Positions 1-14,819 are shown, counted from the stretch's first letter. The stretch: DNA of 64,000 nt from Tillus elongatus (GCA_964006375.1 OZ023267.1:38721753-38785752), one strand, 5' to 3'. The notes: generated from the letters alone by a model not told the origin. A program made the numbers and translations.

Positions 1-644
1 GTTCAGAAGAAAAACCGATATAATTGGGCAAGATCTAAACTACTCTGGAGAGAAAATGAGTGAAATAAAATGGTATTTAGTGATGAGGCTAAATTTGATG
101 TTTGCGTTGGAGACCACCGTAAACGAGTAATACGGAATAAAACAGAAGCCTTCCATAAAGATTGCCTGAAAAGAGTTGTTGAGTTCCCAAAGGGAATTAT
201 GGTGTAGGGCTGCATGTCGGCAAGGGGTTTAGGTTTTTTAAAATTTATAGAGAGCACTGTAAATGCCCAAAAATATCAAGAGATACTTCAAACCACACTT
301 TTGCCTAGTATTCAAAAATTGTTTCCCGACATGATATCATATTTCAACAAGATGGAGCATCATGCTATTCGTCAAAATCAACCAAAAAGTGGTTTGGTGA
401 CAATAATGTAACGGTTTTATGCCATCCAGCTAGCAGTCCGGATTTAAATGTGATAGAAACCGTATGGCATAAAATGAAACAGTATTTAAGAAACCACCCT
501 CAACGTACAATATCTGATTTACGAACAAAACTACAAGAAATCTGTGACAATTTTTCTGTTGAAATGTGTCAATCTTTGGTCAATACAATGCCTGCAAGAG
601 TCCAAGCAGTTGTTAAAGCTAAGGGTGATGTGACCCCATATTAA
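1..644 (+). pseudogene. Tc1-like transposase (DD34E), 5' part cut by window edge
   Basis: Cut-and-paste transposase relic; the family excises and inserts DNA at TA dinucleotides. Seen: the second half of the catalytic core. VFSDEAKFDV near 70-100 carries the first Asp; a QxDGAS-type block near 350 carries the second Asp; SPDLNVIETVWHKMKQ near 440-480 carries the Glu, 34 residues after the second Asp, which is the Tc1 spacing. The last 64 codons (450-644) end in the usual short tail. Stops and a frame change near 200-210 and 400 break it. The N-terminal DNA-binding part lies before the window. It is followed by its 3' inverted-repeat region (655-883). Certain as Tc1/mariner; subfamily unknown. 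Confidence 0.85.
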
Positions 645-654
645 ATTTAGCTTT

Positions 655-985
<331 letters not shown>

Positions 986-1059
986 GTATATTATGCGACA
1001 TCATAATATATCTATGCGGCGCCAAAACTATATTAGGGGCAGTTAGTAAAGCTACAAAT

Positions 1060-3365
<2,306 letters not shown>

Positions 3366-3512
3366 TTATATAAACATATAAAAATTTTACCGGCCCTTGG
3401 TTTTGAGTTCTAGGGACCCAAATTCGCGCCCGTCTGAAGAAATTTTTTAAAGCTTTTCATCGTGACCTCTCTATTAGCGAATTTTTATTAATGAAAATTC
3501 GGTAAAATTAGT
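3366..3512 (+). repeat. Family B fragment (uninterrupted copy of the SINE target at 14.9 kb)
   Basis: Contains CCTTGGTTTTGAGTTCTAGG, then TTTTCATCGTGACC, then a TAGCGAATTTTT end. The same string is split by a SINE at 14863-15069, so this copy shows the pre-insertion state. Related to the block ends that follow (TA)n arrays elsewhere. Confidence 0.7.
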
Positions 3513-4290
3513 TGACGTGTCCGAGGGTTTTTCATCAAAGATATTTTTCTTCGAATTGTGAATAAAATATTTTTGCAACAATTTTAGTGATGGTGGCAAG
3601 AAACATGACATGTATTTGTGACAGTCGTATATGCCATTTATCTTTGATTTGTCAAGGAGCCCATCTCGACCAATGTAGGAATATAATGGCCCACATCATA
3701 CAATACTTCACCATGTAGAAAATTAAAATTATCTCCATGTAAGACAACTTACAGGTGCAATGTATCACAATCGGTGTTGTGTAGTGACAAATTGCTTTCT
3801 GGTGGTAGTATATTGTGTTAAAGACGAGATGAACGTGTTAAATTTGAATTATTTCGTAGTTTATTTCCGTCTTCCCATGGAGAACAGTGATTCTGGTAAT
3901 CGCTCTCTCGCTTATATTAATATCCATAGACCGTGTGTCCGATATGAGCCTACACCAAAACAATTATTTAAAGCCCATGTAGGCATTAGAGTCTTGCTGG
4001 GAAATATGTTATGCGTGAACGGACATTAAATTAGAAAGACAAGCAGCATGGTAAGGAGTACCGATATACAGGGACGTATTTACCTTTTTATACCTGCGCG
4101 GCTCGGTTTGTGATTATCCTTTCATTGGGCCAAAATATATTTCCCTCCAAGACTTAGCTTTACAACCTAACCTTATATTATCTATAGCAGAACAGAAAGA
4201 ACAACAGAAACTTTAAAAATGTTAAACTGAAAAGTTACAAACAGAAGGAACATCGACAAAGAGACTAATATAAAGAGCAACAAGTAAAAA
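3513..4290. other. Unassigned AT-rich stretch
   Basis: A 89-codon frame at 3760-4029 (+) has no recognisable domain, signal peptide or repeat, and I do not call it a gene. No other feature seen. Confidence 0.5.
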
Positions 4291-4320
4291 AAGTCTGGAC
4301 GCGGCAAATGCGCTACGGTA
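4291..4320 (+). repeat. Signature motif of the dispersed TIR family (diverged)
   Basis: AGTCTGGACGCGGCAAATGCG, a diverged single end of the CGCAGCAAGTGCG family. Confidence 0.6.
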
Positions 4321-4353
4321 ACGAATTCTGAAAGAAATGATTTAGGTATTTTT

Positions 4354-4358
<5 letters not shown>

Positions 4359-4419
<61 letters not shown>
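4359..4419. repeat. (TA)n array
   Basis: Left flank of the 2.8 kb mariner. Confidence 0.98.
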
Positions 4420-4422
<3 letters not shown>

Positions 4423-7206
4423 TATGTCCCAATCTGGATGGGAATGTATTGCTATCTCCGTTACTATTAGAGATAGGGAGACGGTTAAAACAGTAATGTT
4501 TTGTAGAATTTTATGCTCGTTCCAAATATGACTTGTATTTTGCTCTGCTTCTTTTCGTTTTCGAGTTATTTTGAAAAAAAAGACGAAATTTGTCGATTTA
4601 TTTTATCTTCAATATCTAAGTAGGCGTTCATCTGACATGTCTAAGACTTCCACATTATCAGGACACCTTTCACAGAGTAATCTTTTTGTGCTATTCTCAA
4701 CTTTGGATCAACGTTTGTTTTTATTTTGACAGTCATGTTGAATTTTTTGCTCATGTGATAGCCTGTGAAAAGAGCTTTCCAATGATGTACATGCTTGAGA
4801 AGTCTTGTAATTTTACTTAACATTTTAAGAAAAACCGTGTTGAGGATAGTAGGCTGTGAAATCCAATACCAGAAACAAATGACAAAAAAGTGTTAAAAAA
4901 AGCATTAGGCCATGGAGTCTAACAATACACTTCTACTTTTAACATAATTTTGCGTAATAGTTTACGATAAAAAATAGGAATTTTGAGCACACCAATGAAT
5001 CGGCCCATTATTACAAATGATATTTTACATTACAACGTTATCCTAAAAAATTGTAACAATTTATTGAAATAGGTAAACCTAGTAGATAACTAAATTTTCT
5101 AACAGAAGTCAATAAAAAGCAGATTGATGATTTACGAAGACGCCTTTGAAAATTCTTTGATTTTTAAACGTAAGTCAACTGAAAAACAACAGAAGAAAGG
5201 TTCCTATGGATATAACACTATCGCGACAATTAAGAATACTGTCATTCTTAATTATCTAAACAATTTGAGGTGTAATCAATACGTTCCTTAAAATTTTATA
5301 CCAAAGAGTTTGTTTCCTGTTTATTTTAAATATTATTCAACAACATGTTCAGTAATGAAGAACATTTTAACATGTTGGAATGTTATATTCTTTCTAACCG
5401 AAATACTGAGGCAGCTGCAAATTCATATGAAAACAACTACCAGAAAGACGACAACCAAACACCAAAATATTTCGCAGGATAGTGACCAATCTATTAAACG
5501 ACGGTAGCTTCCACGCAAAGAAACTACCAATGCCTAGAAATGAAAAAAAGAAATAATGCCGTCTTACAGGATTCAAACGAAAACCAACCGCAATCTGTTC
5601 GGTTTTATGGTGAACAAATTGACGTTCCAAAAAGTACTGTACAGCGTGTATTAAAACAGAGTCATTACCATCCATACAAACCTACAATCATACAAGGCTT
5701 AAATGTTCACAATTACCCTAACCGACTTCAATTCTGCAGATGGTATCAAGGGCAATGTCAGCAAGATGAAAATTTTCATTTGAAAATAATATAGACTGAA
5801 GAAACCAGATTTACAAATTGTGGTGTGTATAATCGCCATAATAGGCATCACTGAGCAAATGAAAATCCCCATCTAAAGGAAGAAAGACGATTGCAAGATA
5901 GATTTGGTATTAATATTTCGTGCGGTTTATTAGGTAATCACGTGTTATTTTTATTTGTAGATTAGACAGTTAATTTTAAAAAATTCAAGTAACTTCATTG
6001 TTGGTCTGTTCCTTTATGAAAATAATTTAACAGTGGAAAGGTATCTTAATCTATTGAGAAATGATATCTTACTAACAATTAGAAGAGTTCATGATAATTT
6101 AGAGGAGGTTTGGTAGCAAGAAGACGGTTGTCCAGCTCACAATGCTAGGATCGTCAAATAAATTTTGTACCAAAATTTTAATAATCGTGTCATTTGTAAC
6201 AATGGGCCGGTTCATTGGTGTGCTCGAAGTCCTGATATAACACCCATGGATTTTTATTTTTGAGGTACTCTGAAGAATGATGTGTATAAATTCGATCCAC
6301 CACAAAATATCAATAAATTACGAAACAGTATCACGAAAGCTATAAATCATATTAACCGAAACACCCTTACCAGAGTTTGCAGGCACGTTTCAAAAAGGTG
6401 TATAAATTGCATTGAACAAAACGATGGCCATATTGGACAATTTTCTATTTAGTATATTTTTAAGTTTTTATTATATTATTTGTTGAGTTCCGTTTCTAAT
6501 TGTGTTGTTTTGTGGAGTTTAAGTTTCTATTTGTTATTGCAGGGTTTCGTTATTAAACTGTTTCACATAATATTACCTAGCATTATCACCTCATTAAGTA
6601 TTGTAAATTAAATCACAATATCTTTTATCGTGAATCATTACGGAAAATTATGTTAAAGGTGGAAGTCTACTGCTGAACTCCATGGCCTACTGCTTTTTGA
6701 ACACTTTTTTTGTCATTTGTTTTCTGGTACTGGATTTCATAGCCTACTATCTTCAAAACGGTTTTTCTTAAAATTGTCAGTGCAATTACAAGTTTTCTCA
6801 TGCATGTTGTACATTATTGGAAAGTTCTTTTCACAGGCTATCACATGAACAAAAAATCTAATATGGCTGCCATAATAAAAACAAACGTTGATACCTGTAG
6901 CTAAAAAACAAATGACAATCCAAAGTTGAGAATAGCACAAAAAGATTAGTCTGTAAAAGATGTCCTAATAATGTGCAAGTCTTAGACATGTCAGATCAAT
7001 GTTAGACATGTTAGATATTGGAGAAAAAAGAAAGCGACAAATTTTGTTTTTTTTTCAAAATAAATCGAAAAGGAAAAGAGGCAGGGCAAAATACAAGTCA
7101 TATTTGGGACGAGCATGAAATTCTACAAAACATTGCTAATTTAACCGTCTCCCTATCTCTAATAATAACGGAGATAGCAATACATTCCCATCCAGTTTGG
7201 GACAGA

Positions 7207-7209
<3 letters not shown>
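4420..7209 (+). mobile_element. DD41D mariner-like element with ~560 bp inverted ends
   Basis: Left end 4420-4985 and right end 6620-7209 are inverted copies: CAGTATGTCCCAATCTGG at the left, reverse complement CAGTCTGTCCCAAACTGG at the right, with long similar stretches inward. TA arrays touch both outer edges. The left arm continues past 4985 into a reversed fragment of the transposase gene around its third acidic region (4985-5060 matches 6170-6230 reversed), so the long arm absorbed coding sequence, much as in the 1.7 kb hairpin element. Confidence 0.85.
5310..6452 (+). pseudogene. Mariner-like transposase, DD41D type, multiply broken
   Basis: Seen in order: N-terminal part 5310-5507; linker with KSTVQRVLKQSHYHPYKP (5625-5690) typical of the region before the catalytic core; TEETRFTNCGVYNRH near 5797-5840, where the first acidic residue is expected; QEDGCPAHNAR near 6117-6150 with the second Asp; ARSPDITPMDFYF near 6220-6260 with the third acidic residue, an Asp 41 residues later; tail ending GHIGQF. 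DD41D spacing is known from rosa-type mariners. Several stops (for example near 6115, 6168 and 6262) and frame changes disable it. Confidence 0.85.

Positions 7210-7274
<65 letters not shown>
7210..7274. repeat. (TA)n array
   Basis: Touches the right end of the mariner; the array and the preceding end are then duplicated downstream. Confidence 0.98.
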
Positions 7275-7276
<2 letters not shown>

Positions 7277-7355
7277 AAACATTGCTAATTTAACCGTCTC
7301 CCTATCTCTAATAATAACGGAGATAGCAATACATTCCCATCCAGTTTGGGACAGA

Positions 7356-7358
<3 letters not shown>
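7275..7358 (+). repeat. Second copy of the mariner right terminus
   Basis: Near-identical to 7123-7209 (same TTAACCGTCTCCCTATCTC and CCCATCCAGTTTGGGACAG strings) and again followed by a TA array: a tandem duplication of terminus plus microsatellite. Confidence 0.9.

Positions 7359-7432
<74 letters not shown>
7359..7432. repeat. (TA)n array
   Basis: Follows the duplicated mariner terminus. Confidence 0.98.
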
Positions 7433-7438
<6 letters not shown>

Positions 7439-8105
7439 CTATTTATACTAATTTGTTAATAATTTACAGCACATCATTTGGCAAGTAAGTCTTACACTTC
7501 TTCTTGCGCAGGATGTAATTTTGATGGCACAGCATCAAAAATTGATACCAAAAGCTTCATAATGACATTAACGTGAATTTTGGCATACCCAATTACTAAG
7601 TATTGTTTTTCTATTTATCAAATCCATTCGAAATTTCAGCCATTGCCTCCAGTTGTAGCGAAATATAAACTATTTAGGAATATGATTTGCATTAAACCCT
7701 TCCCTTTTCTTGCAATATATAACCAAATAGACATAAATACAAACTTAGATGTTACAAACCAATAAACGTATTTTTTTGGGTTTATGATGTATATACTTAC
7801 ATACATAATTGTAAAATGTAAGTTTGTAGGCGCGTGCTCCACATGGTTCGGTTTTATTGCAATAGCAAAATTTCTTTCACAGCTGAAATACTCTTTTACG
7901 CACCACCATGAGGTAGAGTACATGTCGCGTTTTTTAATGTGGTCTCCCTTGCAGGCCTAATCCACAGTTGCGTGTTGATCGCCATTTCCTTCATTTTAAT
8001 GATCTTGTTGATGGGCTAGGTTGTTCGCTTTGGTATTCTCTGGTGCTTGCTTCTCTTCCTGTTCTACGTCGCTGTGGTCAGAATGGACTGGTTCGTCGGT
8101 GTTTA
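7433..8105. other. Unassigned stretch
   Basis: Short frames only, none recognisable; no repeat partner noticed in the window. Confidence 0.4.
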
Positions 8106-8109
8106 CGTG

Positions 8110-8500
8110 CTACAGTATAGTTTTGAGGGGTATATCGATCCCTACTTCCTCGTCAAATTCATCGAGTAGCCCCTGTATATTTCCACAAGAATGCCTGTTG
8201 CCAAAGCCGCAAACAACTGAACATTTAAACCCGGTGTTTCTGCAGCCACATGCAGCCCAACATCCTGCCTTGCGTTTGCAAGATATAAATTTAAGCAGCG
8301 CTTCGGAAGCAGGGTCGTTTAGTGCAGTGGTGGAAACGTTCGTAACCTTACAAATTACCTTATATGGTTGGAGTGAGACCAGTTTTGCTTCTTCTTCATC
8401 TCCACTCTTTCGCATTTTCCTCTAAGCCATACCACCACTGGACTTGATGGTAGGACCTCAGTGAATGTTTCGTGCGACTGCAACTGTGGGGGCAAAGATG
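8110..8500 (-). pseudogene. Cys-rich C-terminal remnant, probably of a transposon-linked insect protein
   Basis: Frame 8415-8110 reads SEALLKFISCKRKAGCWAAC then GCRNTGFKCSVVCG, a Cys-rich arrangement like the tail I recall from many uncharacterised arthropod proteins (LL-x-ISCxCKxGC-xxxCGCRKxGLKCS). Upstream, a second frame (about 8475-8410) gives YHQVQWWYGLEENAKEWRW, matching the conserved stretch that normally precedes that tail, so one frameshift separates them. Function of the family is not known to me. The family identification is from memory and no intact gene is present. Confidence 0.4.
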
Positions 8501-8555
8501 CGAGACTGAATGCCTGGAACTTTGATCAGTGATCTCAAAAAGCAGTGGTAGTGCT

Positions 8556-8740
8556 GAATGTCCAGGAAGATTTCGTCATTCCCTTTGGATATACACAGTG
8601 CAAGAAGAAAACGTTGCGTTATATCAGCAATTTTGTCGAGATGGGCGTTTATTACCCATTATGTCACTAGCAAGTCATCAGTCAAGGTGTCAATAATGTC
8701 GTCAACAAAATTCAAAAATTTGTCGATTATCAGGTACAAG
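8556..8740 (+). repeat. Dispersed direct repeat, copy 1 (partner at 10062)
   Basis: Shares TGAATGTCCAGG, TTCCTTTGGAT, GTGCAAGAAG and TTGTCGATTATCA in order with 10062-10245; about 1.5 kb apart, same direction. Class unknown. Confidence 0.75.
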
Positions 8741-8829
8741 CTACTGGGGGAGAAAGAGCTTGTTTTCTTTCCCCAATGTTTTGCAGGTGGATTGATCCCA
8801 CCCTCGCTAACTAGTCGGCTTTGCTAATT

Positions 8830-9155
8830 AACGTTGGAAGAAGAATATGTTGTAGATGTGGACTGTATGTGGACTGTATTTATAACTCTAGGTGCACTGG
8901 ATTCCAGAAGATTTCAATAACACACTTTTTTATATTTATATATGTTATATTGTTACTATATACACTTTGAACTTAACATTTATTTACAACTTGCGGTTTT
9001 ACACTTGATTTAATGGGTTATTTAGGAGATTTCACAATCTTATTAGCTACTTTCTATTGCATTTAACTGCGCGTATACTCTCTAATTTCGAAGAAAACAC
9101 TGACTTTTCACTGTATCACTGTACGAACAGAATTTCTGTAGGAAGATTGGAGCTT
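8830..9155. other. Unassigned stretch
   Basis: No coding sense or repeat recognised; precedes the ~97 bp tandem repeat. Confidence 0.4.
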
Positions 9156-9159
9156 AAAC

Positions 9160-9556
9160 TGAACTGGCTTAATCACACTAGCGATGTTTAGGTAGAAAAT
9201 TGGGATCTTAGAAGTCCCAAAAAGCGATGAAGATGAGATTCGTTGCAGAACGGCACTGTAGAATTGAACTGGCTTATACACACGAGCGATGTTTAAGTGG
9301 AAGCTTAGGAACTCAAGGCTCCAAGGAGCGAAGAAGATGAGATCTATAGTACAACTGGCTTAAACACGCAAGCGGTGTTTAAGTAGAAAATTGGGAACTC
9401 GGAGTCCCAAGAATTTAAGAAGAGGAGATCGAACGTAGAACGACACTGTAGAATTGACCTGGCTTAAACACACGAGCGATGTTTAAGTGGAAGATTAGGA
9501 ACTCGGGGTTCCAAGAAGCGAAGAAGATGAGCTGTGGCGTAGAACTGAATTGTACC
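9160..9556 (+). repeat. Tandem repeat, four diverged units of ~95-105 bp
   Basis: Units begin near 9165, 9256, 9353 and 9458, each with AACTGGCTTA then CACACGAGCGATGTTTAAG then a CCAAGAAGCGAAGAAGATGAG-like end. Alternate units also share GTAGAACGGCACTGTAGAATTG-like linkers, hinting at a two-unit higher-order period. Noncoding. Confidence 0.85.
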
Positions 9557-10061
9557 TTGTTCGCGTAACGCTAGGTGAGGTAGTTGACATAACATAATGT
9601 CAGTAATACAGAATCGCCAACTATGTAGAAGCATTATTCCTAGTGAAGAAAATCCACTGGGTGCATCTTAAGAATACGTCAAAGACAGCTAAAGCTATTG
9701 AAAATAAGACTTAACGGTATATAAGTATTCTTTGTATAGCATTGTTCATGCGTAAACCTAATGAGATAGAGACGGCTGGAGGATAAAGATTACCAGCAAA
9801 TTGGAAAGGATTGTGAAATCCAGAGATAACTAGTTCTAGGTAGATACTTAAAGGATAGTGCAACCGAATGAAAGTTAAGAGACAGGGGCGTACCAATTAT
9901 GTTTCTCAAACAGCTACAACCATTCATTTATATTGATATATACTTATAATTGATTTTAATGAAATTGTCGCATTTCCCACGACAACATTGTATGACGGTA
10001 TCAACGTGAAAATTATGGTTAAAATGGCAGAATTGTGGTATTTACAGATATTAGATTTTAG
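9557..10061. other. Unassigned stretch with a short local repeat
   Basis: CACGACAACATTGT and GGTATCAACGT occur at about 9977-10005 and again at about 10328-10360, with similar flanks; otherwise nothing recognised. Confidence 0.4.
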
Positions 10062-10245
10062 TGGTGAATGTCCAGGGAGATTTTATTATTTCCTTTGGAT
10101 CTGTACAGTGCAAGAAGGAAAGTTCTCCTGCATCAGCAATTTCGCCGGGATGAGCGCTTATATCACTAGCAAGTCGTCAACCAAAGTGTTAATAACGTCG
10201 TGAACAAAATTCAAGAACTTGTCGATTATCAACTACAAGCTATAC
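10062..10245 (+). repeat. Dispersed direct repeat, copy 2 (partner at 8556)
   Basis: Diverged copy of 8556-8740, slightly shorter in the middle. Confidence 0.75.
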
Positions 10246-10399
10246 AACCATTCATTGATTACGATCCAATTTTAATTCTGAAGACTGATGATTGATATTG
10301 TCATTTTAGTGAAATTATGGCATTTTCCACGACAACATTGTTTGATGGTATCAACGTTTTGAGGTTGTACCATAATTTTGATTATGCTACAAAATACCG

Positions 10400-10965
10400 T
10401 AATTATGGTATGGTTGGCAACACTGTAAATGCACATTAGAGGGTCTATAACGACACAACTCATAAGGGGAACGCAAAGAATGTGGAGGGACCCTTGAGGC
10501 ATGTCGGTATTTCAAATAAAACAAATACGCCTCAGTTTTACGGGGAAAATGTATATAACGTAATTTGTAGAAAATATAATGTTGCTTAAATTTGCTGATC
10601 AATATTTTTGTCCTAGAGAGCACTGCAGACCAGGTGTTTTGAAAAAAAAATGACGCCTTTTTATCGATATAGCGGCGCGGCGCCGTCGGTAACAATTGGA
10701 TTTTACTAAATAAAGTATCTCATTCTTAACATCCAAATATACAAATTTACCAACTTTTAAAGCTTTCAGCTTGGTGCGTGTATTATTATTTGCTTTGAAT
10801 TCTTATGAATGATAACGTATGTAGTAGTAATCCAGCCCACTAATTTTTGATGGGAGCAAGTGTCATATTTTGTAGGTTTTGGGGCATCTTACTGATAAGA
10901 GTTGGTTGTAAATCAACATCAAAATATGGCACAAGCTTTTTATTTTTTAAGACTATCTTATCAAA
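10400..10965. other. Unassigned stretch
   Basis: A 102-codon minus frame (10695-10387) shows no domain I recognise. Confidence 0.4.
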
Positions 10966-11013
10966 ATTCGCTACCATGGTGCACTTGCCGCCTCCAGACT
11001 GTTTTTATTACTT
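10966..11013 (-). repeat. Dispersed TIR family end, minus orientation
   Basis: AATTCGCTACCATGGTGCAC then TTGCCGCCTCCAG: a diverged reverse-complement signature. A plus-orientation end follows at 11553-11592; the two face away from the usual element layout, so they are likely ends of different copies. Confidence 0.7.
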
Positions 11014-11552
11014 TTAAGGGCTCTTTTATCTAAACTACAGTACTGAAGTGTAATCTGGCAACATCTACAAGACGATGTGTTGTTAGAACATAGGTAGAAT
11101 TGATTATGAATGGGGTAATTGAGTACACGAGGGAGATAGAGATAGATCTGGTATAGGAAAAAGCTGCTCATGATCGATGACAGTAGATCTTTCTACACAA
11201 TAAGACGAAACAGCAAAACTCTATCCCGCTGTTATATCTTTGCCGTGACAATAAAAATTATAGACTAGCTGAACTGGAAAACAACGGGTTGAGCAAGCAA
11301 CAACGGAGAGAATTGTGAATTGCATTCATTAACCGTAGACACGCAACTTCTTAAGATCTGTCTTTAGTTTTCGACAGGAGCTTCCTATATGAGAGTCAGC
11401 GAATTTGCACCACAAACAAATTAACTACATTTTCCAAATTGCTGTCTGTGTAATAAAATATTCGGTTGGGAATATCTCATATGTCATACTATTCCGAACC
11501 GTATGTCAGAAAAGGCAGAATGTTATTTTAGTTAACAGTTATTCACACAAAA

Positions 11553-11592
11553 AGTTTGGACGCCGCAAGTGCGTTATGGTAACAAATAAGGT
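11553..11592 (+). repeat. Dispersed TIR family end, plus orientation
   Basis: TTTGGACGCCGCAAGTGCG then TTATGGTAAC, one mismatch from the common form in the core. Confidence 0.7.
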
Positions 11593-11719
11593 ATGTATAT
11601 ACTCCAAGAATAAGGTAGTACTTAAAATACATTTAGTTGCTATGGTAAAAATATACACACCTTAGGTACTCTAAATATATAATGGGGACCGTAGTTTTGT
11701 AATAAAATTTATCATTCGA

Positions 11720-14350
11720 AGATTTTTTTTTCAACAACACACTACGAGGGCTTACAGCCTAAATACTATCGTATGTGTTGACAAGGAGGAAAGAGGCAAC
11801 TTGTTAATTCTGGACTTGAAGGTTTGGAGGTTCGGGGGAGAAGGAAAAACATGTGCCGGCAAGGAATTCCACAACTTGTAAGTCCTCGGGACAAAAGAGC
11901 GGGCATAACAAGATGTTCTATGTCTGGTGACCTGGACAGTAAACGGGTGCATTCGCTCTGTTCCCCTGGTAGATCTGTTGGGGACAGCAGGTGGAGTAAC
12001 TATGGAAGAAGGCTCCTCTGAGTAGTGCCCGTGCAGATATCTATAAAACAGAGAGAGGTCACAAACGGCACGTCCATGCGCAAGGGATGGCGGCCTTTGG
12101 GTGACGGTAGGGTTACCGATGAAACGTATAGCTCTTCTGAATGAAGTCTAGGCAGCAGCACCCCAGATGTGGGAGCAGTATTCGAGGTTTGATCTTATTT
12201 GTGAAGTATATAAGGTATAGAGATTAGCTGGTAAAAAGTATTTGCGAGTCTGGAAGAGGAAACCTAATTTCTTAGCAGCCGCTTCTGCAATTGATGTGAC
12301 ATGTTGGTGCCAATTGAGATTTCGATCCACAGAAATGACAACAAGTGAAAAGGACTCATTATTTTGAATAACTTGGTTGGTCATTGTGATGGATTTAGGG
12401 CTGGTGTATCTCTTATGAGAAAGAAAACAAGACTGTGATTTGGTGGGGTTGAATTGTACAAGATTTCTACTTCCCCAGTCTAATATTTTTTGGAGATCCA
12501 CGGAGACAGAAGCCTCCATGAATCTGCGATCCTCATCTAATTGGGCTAAAGAGACAGGCTTAGAATTTTGTATGTTTGAGTGGAGGGTGCTGTCGTCCGC
12601 GTAACTGTGAACTGGGTTGGATGTGCTAGAGAAAAAGTCATTGATTGGGAAGAAACAAAGTAGGGACTGAAGTTGAACCTTGAGGAACTCCTGCATTAAT
12701 TGGATACAGTTTAGAGGAATGGCCATCCACGAAAACAGAAATTCTCCGGTTGGAGAGTAAATTTGCTGTCCAGGTACAGAGTTTTGGTGGTAGGCCATAG
12801 GCCGGAAGTTTATTAAGCAGCGCAGCGTACAAGACCTGGTCGAATGCTTTGGATATGTCTAGAGCGACAATCTGGGATTCACCGTGTAGTTCCATAGACT
12901 TTTTCCAAGAATGGGTGACAAAGGAAAGGAGGTCGGCAGTTGATCTGCGCTGACGGAATCCATACTCCCTGTCGTGGATTAGATTGTGTTTTTCAAGAAA
13001 TTTTAGTAATTAGGTGTTTATATACTTTTCCATTACTTTAGAGACGACTGAAAAGAGAGAAATAGGCCTGTAGTTGCTAGGAAGCGCTTTGGATCTTTTC
13101 TTGGGGACGGGTTGTACTCAAGCAGTTTTTCAGTTACTAGAGAATATGCCTCTATTGCAAGATGTTTGAAACAGACGAGTCTTGACAAGAGCAAGTTCTG
13201 GTGCGCATTTTTTGAGAACAATTACTGGGATCTCGTCAAGGCCAGAGGCTTTCCTGGTATTAAGAGAAGAGAGCATCTTTCGTACCTTTTTAGTTTTGAA
13301 AAGGATATCCGTCATTTTATGCGCGACATTGGGGACTGTTTGTGGTTGACCATTTGGAGGTGGGTTGAGAGTAGAATTGCCGGCGAACAACGAGGCAAAA
13401 AGTTCAGCCTTGCCCAGGGCGGTAGAAACAATTTGTTCCCCTGAGACAAGAGGTGGGAACAGGCTCTTGCAGAAATTATTCCCAATAGATTTAGCAAGAG
13501 TCCAGAAGGGTTTGCTGCCGCCGGAGCTTAAGAGGACTTTCTTTTTGATGTGGTTATTAAACGAGTTTTTTACCTCAGAAAGAATGCGGACATAGCGGTT
13601 TCCTACGTCGTTAAATGCTTGACGGTTTTCTTGACTGGGATTGTGTAGATGCGTTTTATGAGCTTTGACCTCTTCAAGTCTGGCTTTGTGCAAAAAGCAG
13701 TGACCATGCCGTGGTCTGAGCGACCAAGGGGGGCGGTGACTGATATCTTGTAGCAGTCAGGACTTGTAGTAAGAGGGAGATCCAAGGGATTTGAGCTGTA
13801 TGTTTGGATGCGAGGAAAGTAGGTAGGTTGCTGAACCATATTGGCTAAAGAATTGCTGACTGCAAAGGCCTCCGCTGCTCTTCCTTGTGGAACGGTTTTT
13901 GAAGATCCTAGCCATTCCTTGTTATGGACATTGAAGTCACCAAGAATATTGACCTCGGAGGAAGGATATTCAGAAATCAGATGGTTGACTTTTTCAGAAA
14001 GGTAGCCAAAGAGCTGGACAAAGTTGTTGTCAAAAGGTGACCGGTAAATGCAACAGATGAATTTAGTTGCAGCCCTGAGAATGAGTTTTATCCATAGTAT
14101 GTCTTTTCTTCCAACTTCTAAATTGGGGAGTCTGGTGCAGGATAGGTTGCTAAGGACGCACGCGCATACGCCTCCATGCAATCTAAAGGAAGTAAGGAGC
14201 TCACACGCCGTGAAATTAAGGTGATTAGTGAATTTTTGGCACTGATTTGAGTTTCGGTGGGGAAGAGGAGTTGGAGACTATTAGCCTGGAGGAAATGGTG
14301 GACGGAGTTCAGGTTAGAATTTAGGCCACATATATTAGAGAAGGATATGT
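11720..14350 (-). pseudogene. LINE (Jockey/CR1-like) copy 1: endonuclease plus reverse transcriptase, degraded
   Basis: Non-LTR retrotransposon; the encoded protein would nick DNA and copy its RNA at the nick. On the minus strand: endonuclease remnant about 14330-13603 with SNICGLNSN, ILGDFNVHNKEW (metal-binding GDFN) and SDHGMV (catalytic SDH); linker 13693-13130; RT from about 13340 to 12200 with ALDISKAFDQV (motif A) and SYADDSTLHS (motif C); C-terminal part to about 11752. The T-run at about 11722-11731 is the poly(A) tail. At least five frame changes or stops. It matches 55250-56962 closely over the RT half. Clade assignment is tentative. Confidence 0.9.
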
Positions 14351-14819
14351 TAAATCTTGATGCCGGCGCCCCCTGTACACCCCTCTCCCGGACATTTTTT
14401 TATGAAAAACGCACGGACAAGTCAACAATTTTTTTGTTTCACACCTTGTAGTAATAGTTTGTAATTTTTACCCCTCACCATTTCAACCCAACCTTTGTTG
14501 CTTTTTTTTCGAATAACAATCCCATCATTTTTCGACGGAAATTCACACAGCATCTTTTTTTATGATGGTACCAAAAATTTTGATCCAAAAGTCATTTCAC
14601 AGGCTGGCAATTTGATAAGTGGTCATAAAACCTCAACCGTTTATTCTGTAATTCACAGTTATTGAATAGTCCATTATAATGACTAATTTTTACGTGCAAC
14701 CTATCGGGAAGATAATAAAGGATCTTAATTAGAAATTAAAAAAAAGTGATTTGTTACATTTTCATCTGCAGAATCAGGTTTCGTACATAATGATTTAACT
14801 TGTACACGAAACTTGCATG
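14351..14819. other. Unassigned stretch
   Basis: Weak similarity of 14390-14430 (reversed) to 3510-3550, after a family B end; otherwise nothing. Confidence 0.35.

Noticed and set aside
10273..10318. CTGATGA followed by GAAA at hammerhead-like distance
   Set aside because: No stem II and no self-complementary stem III or cleavage triplet.
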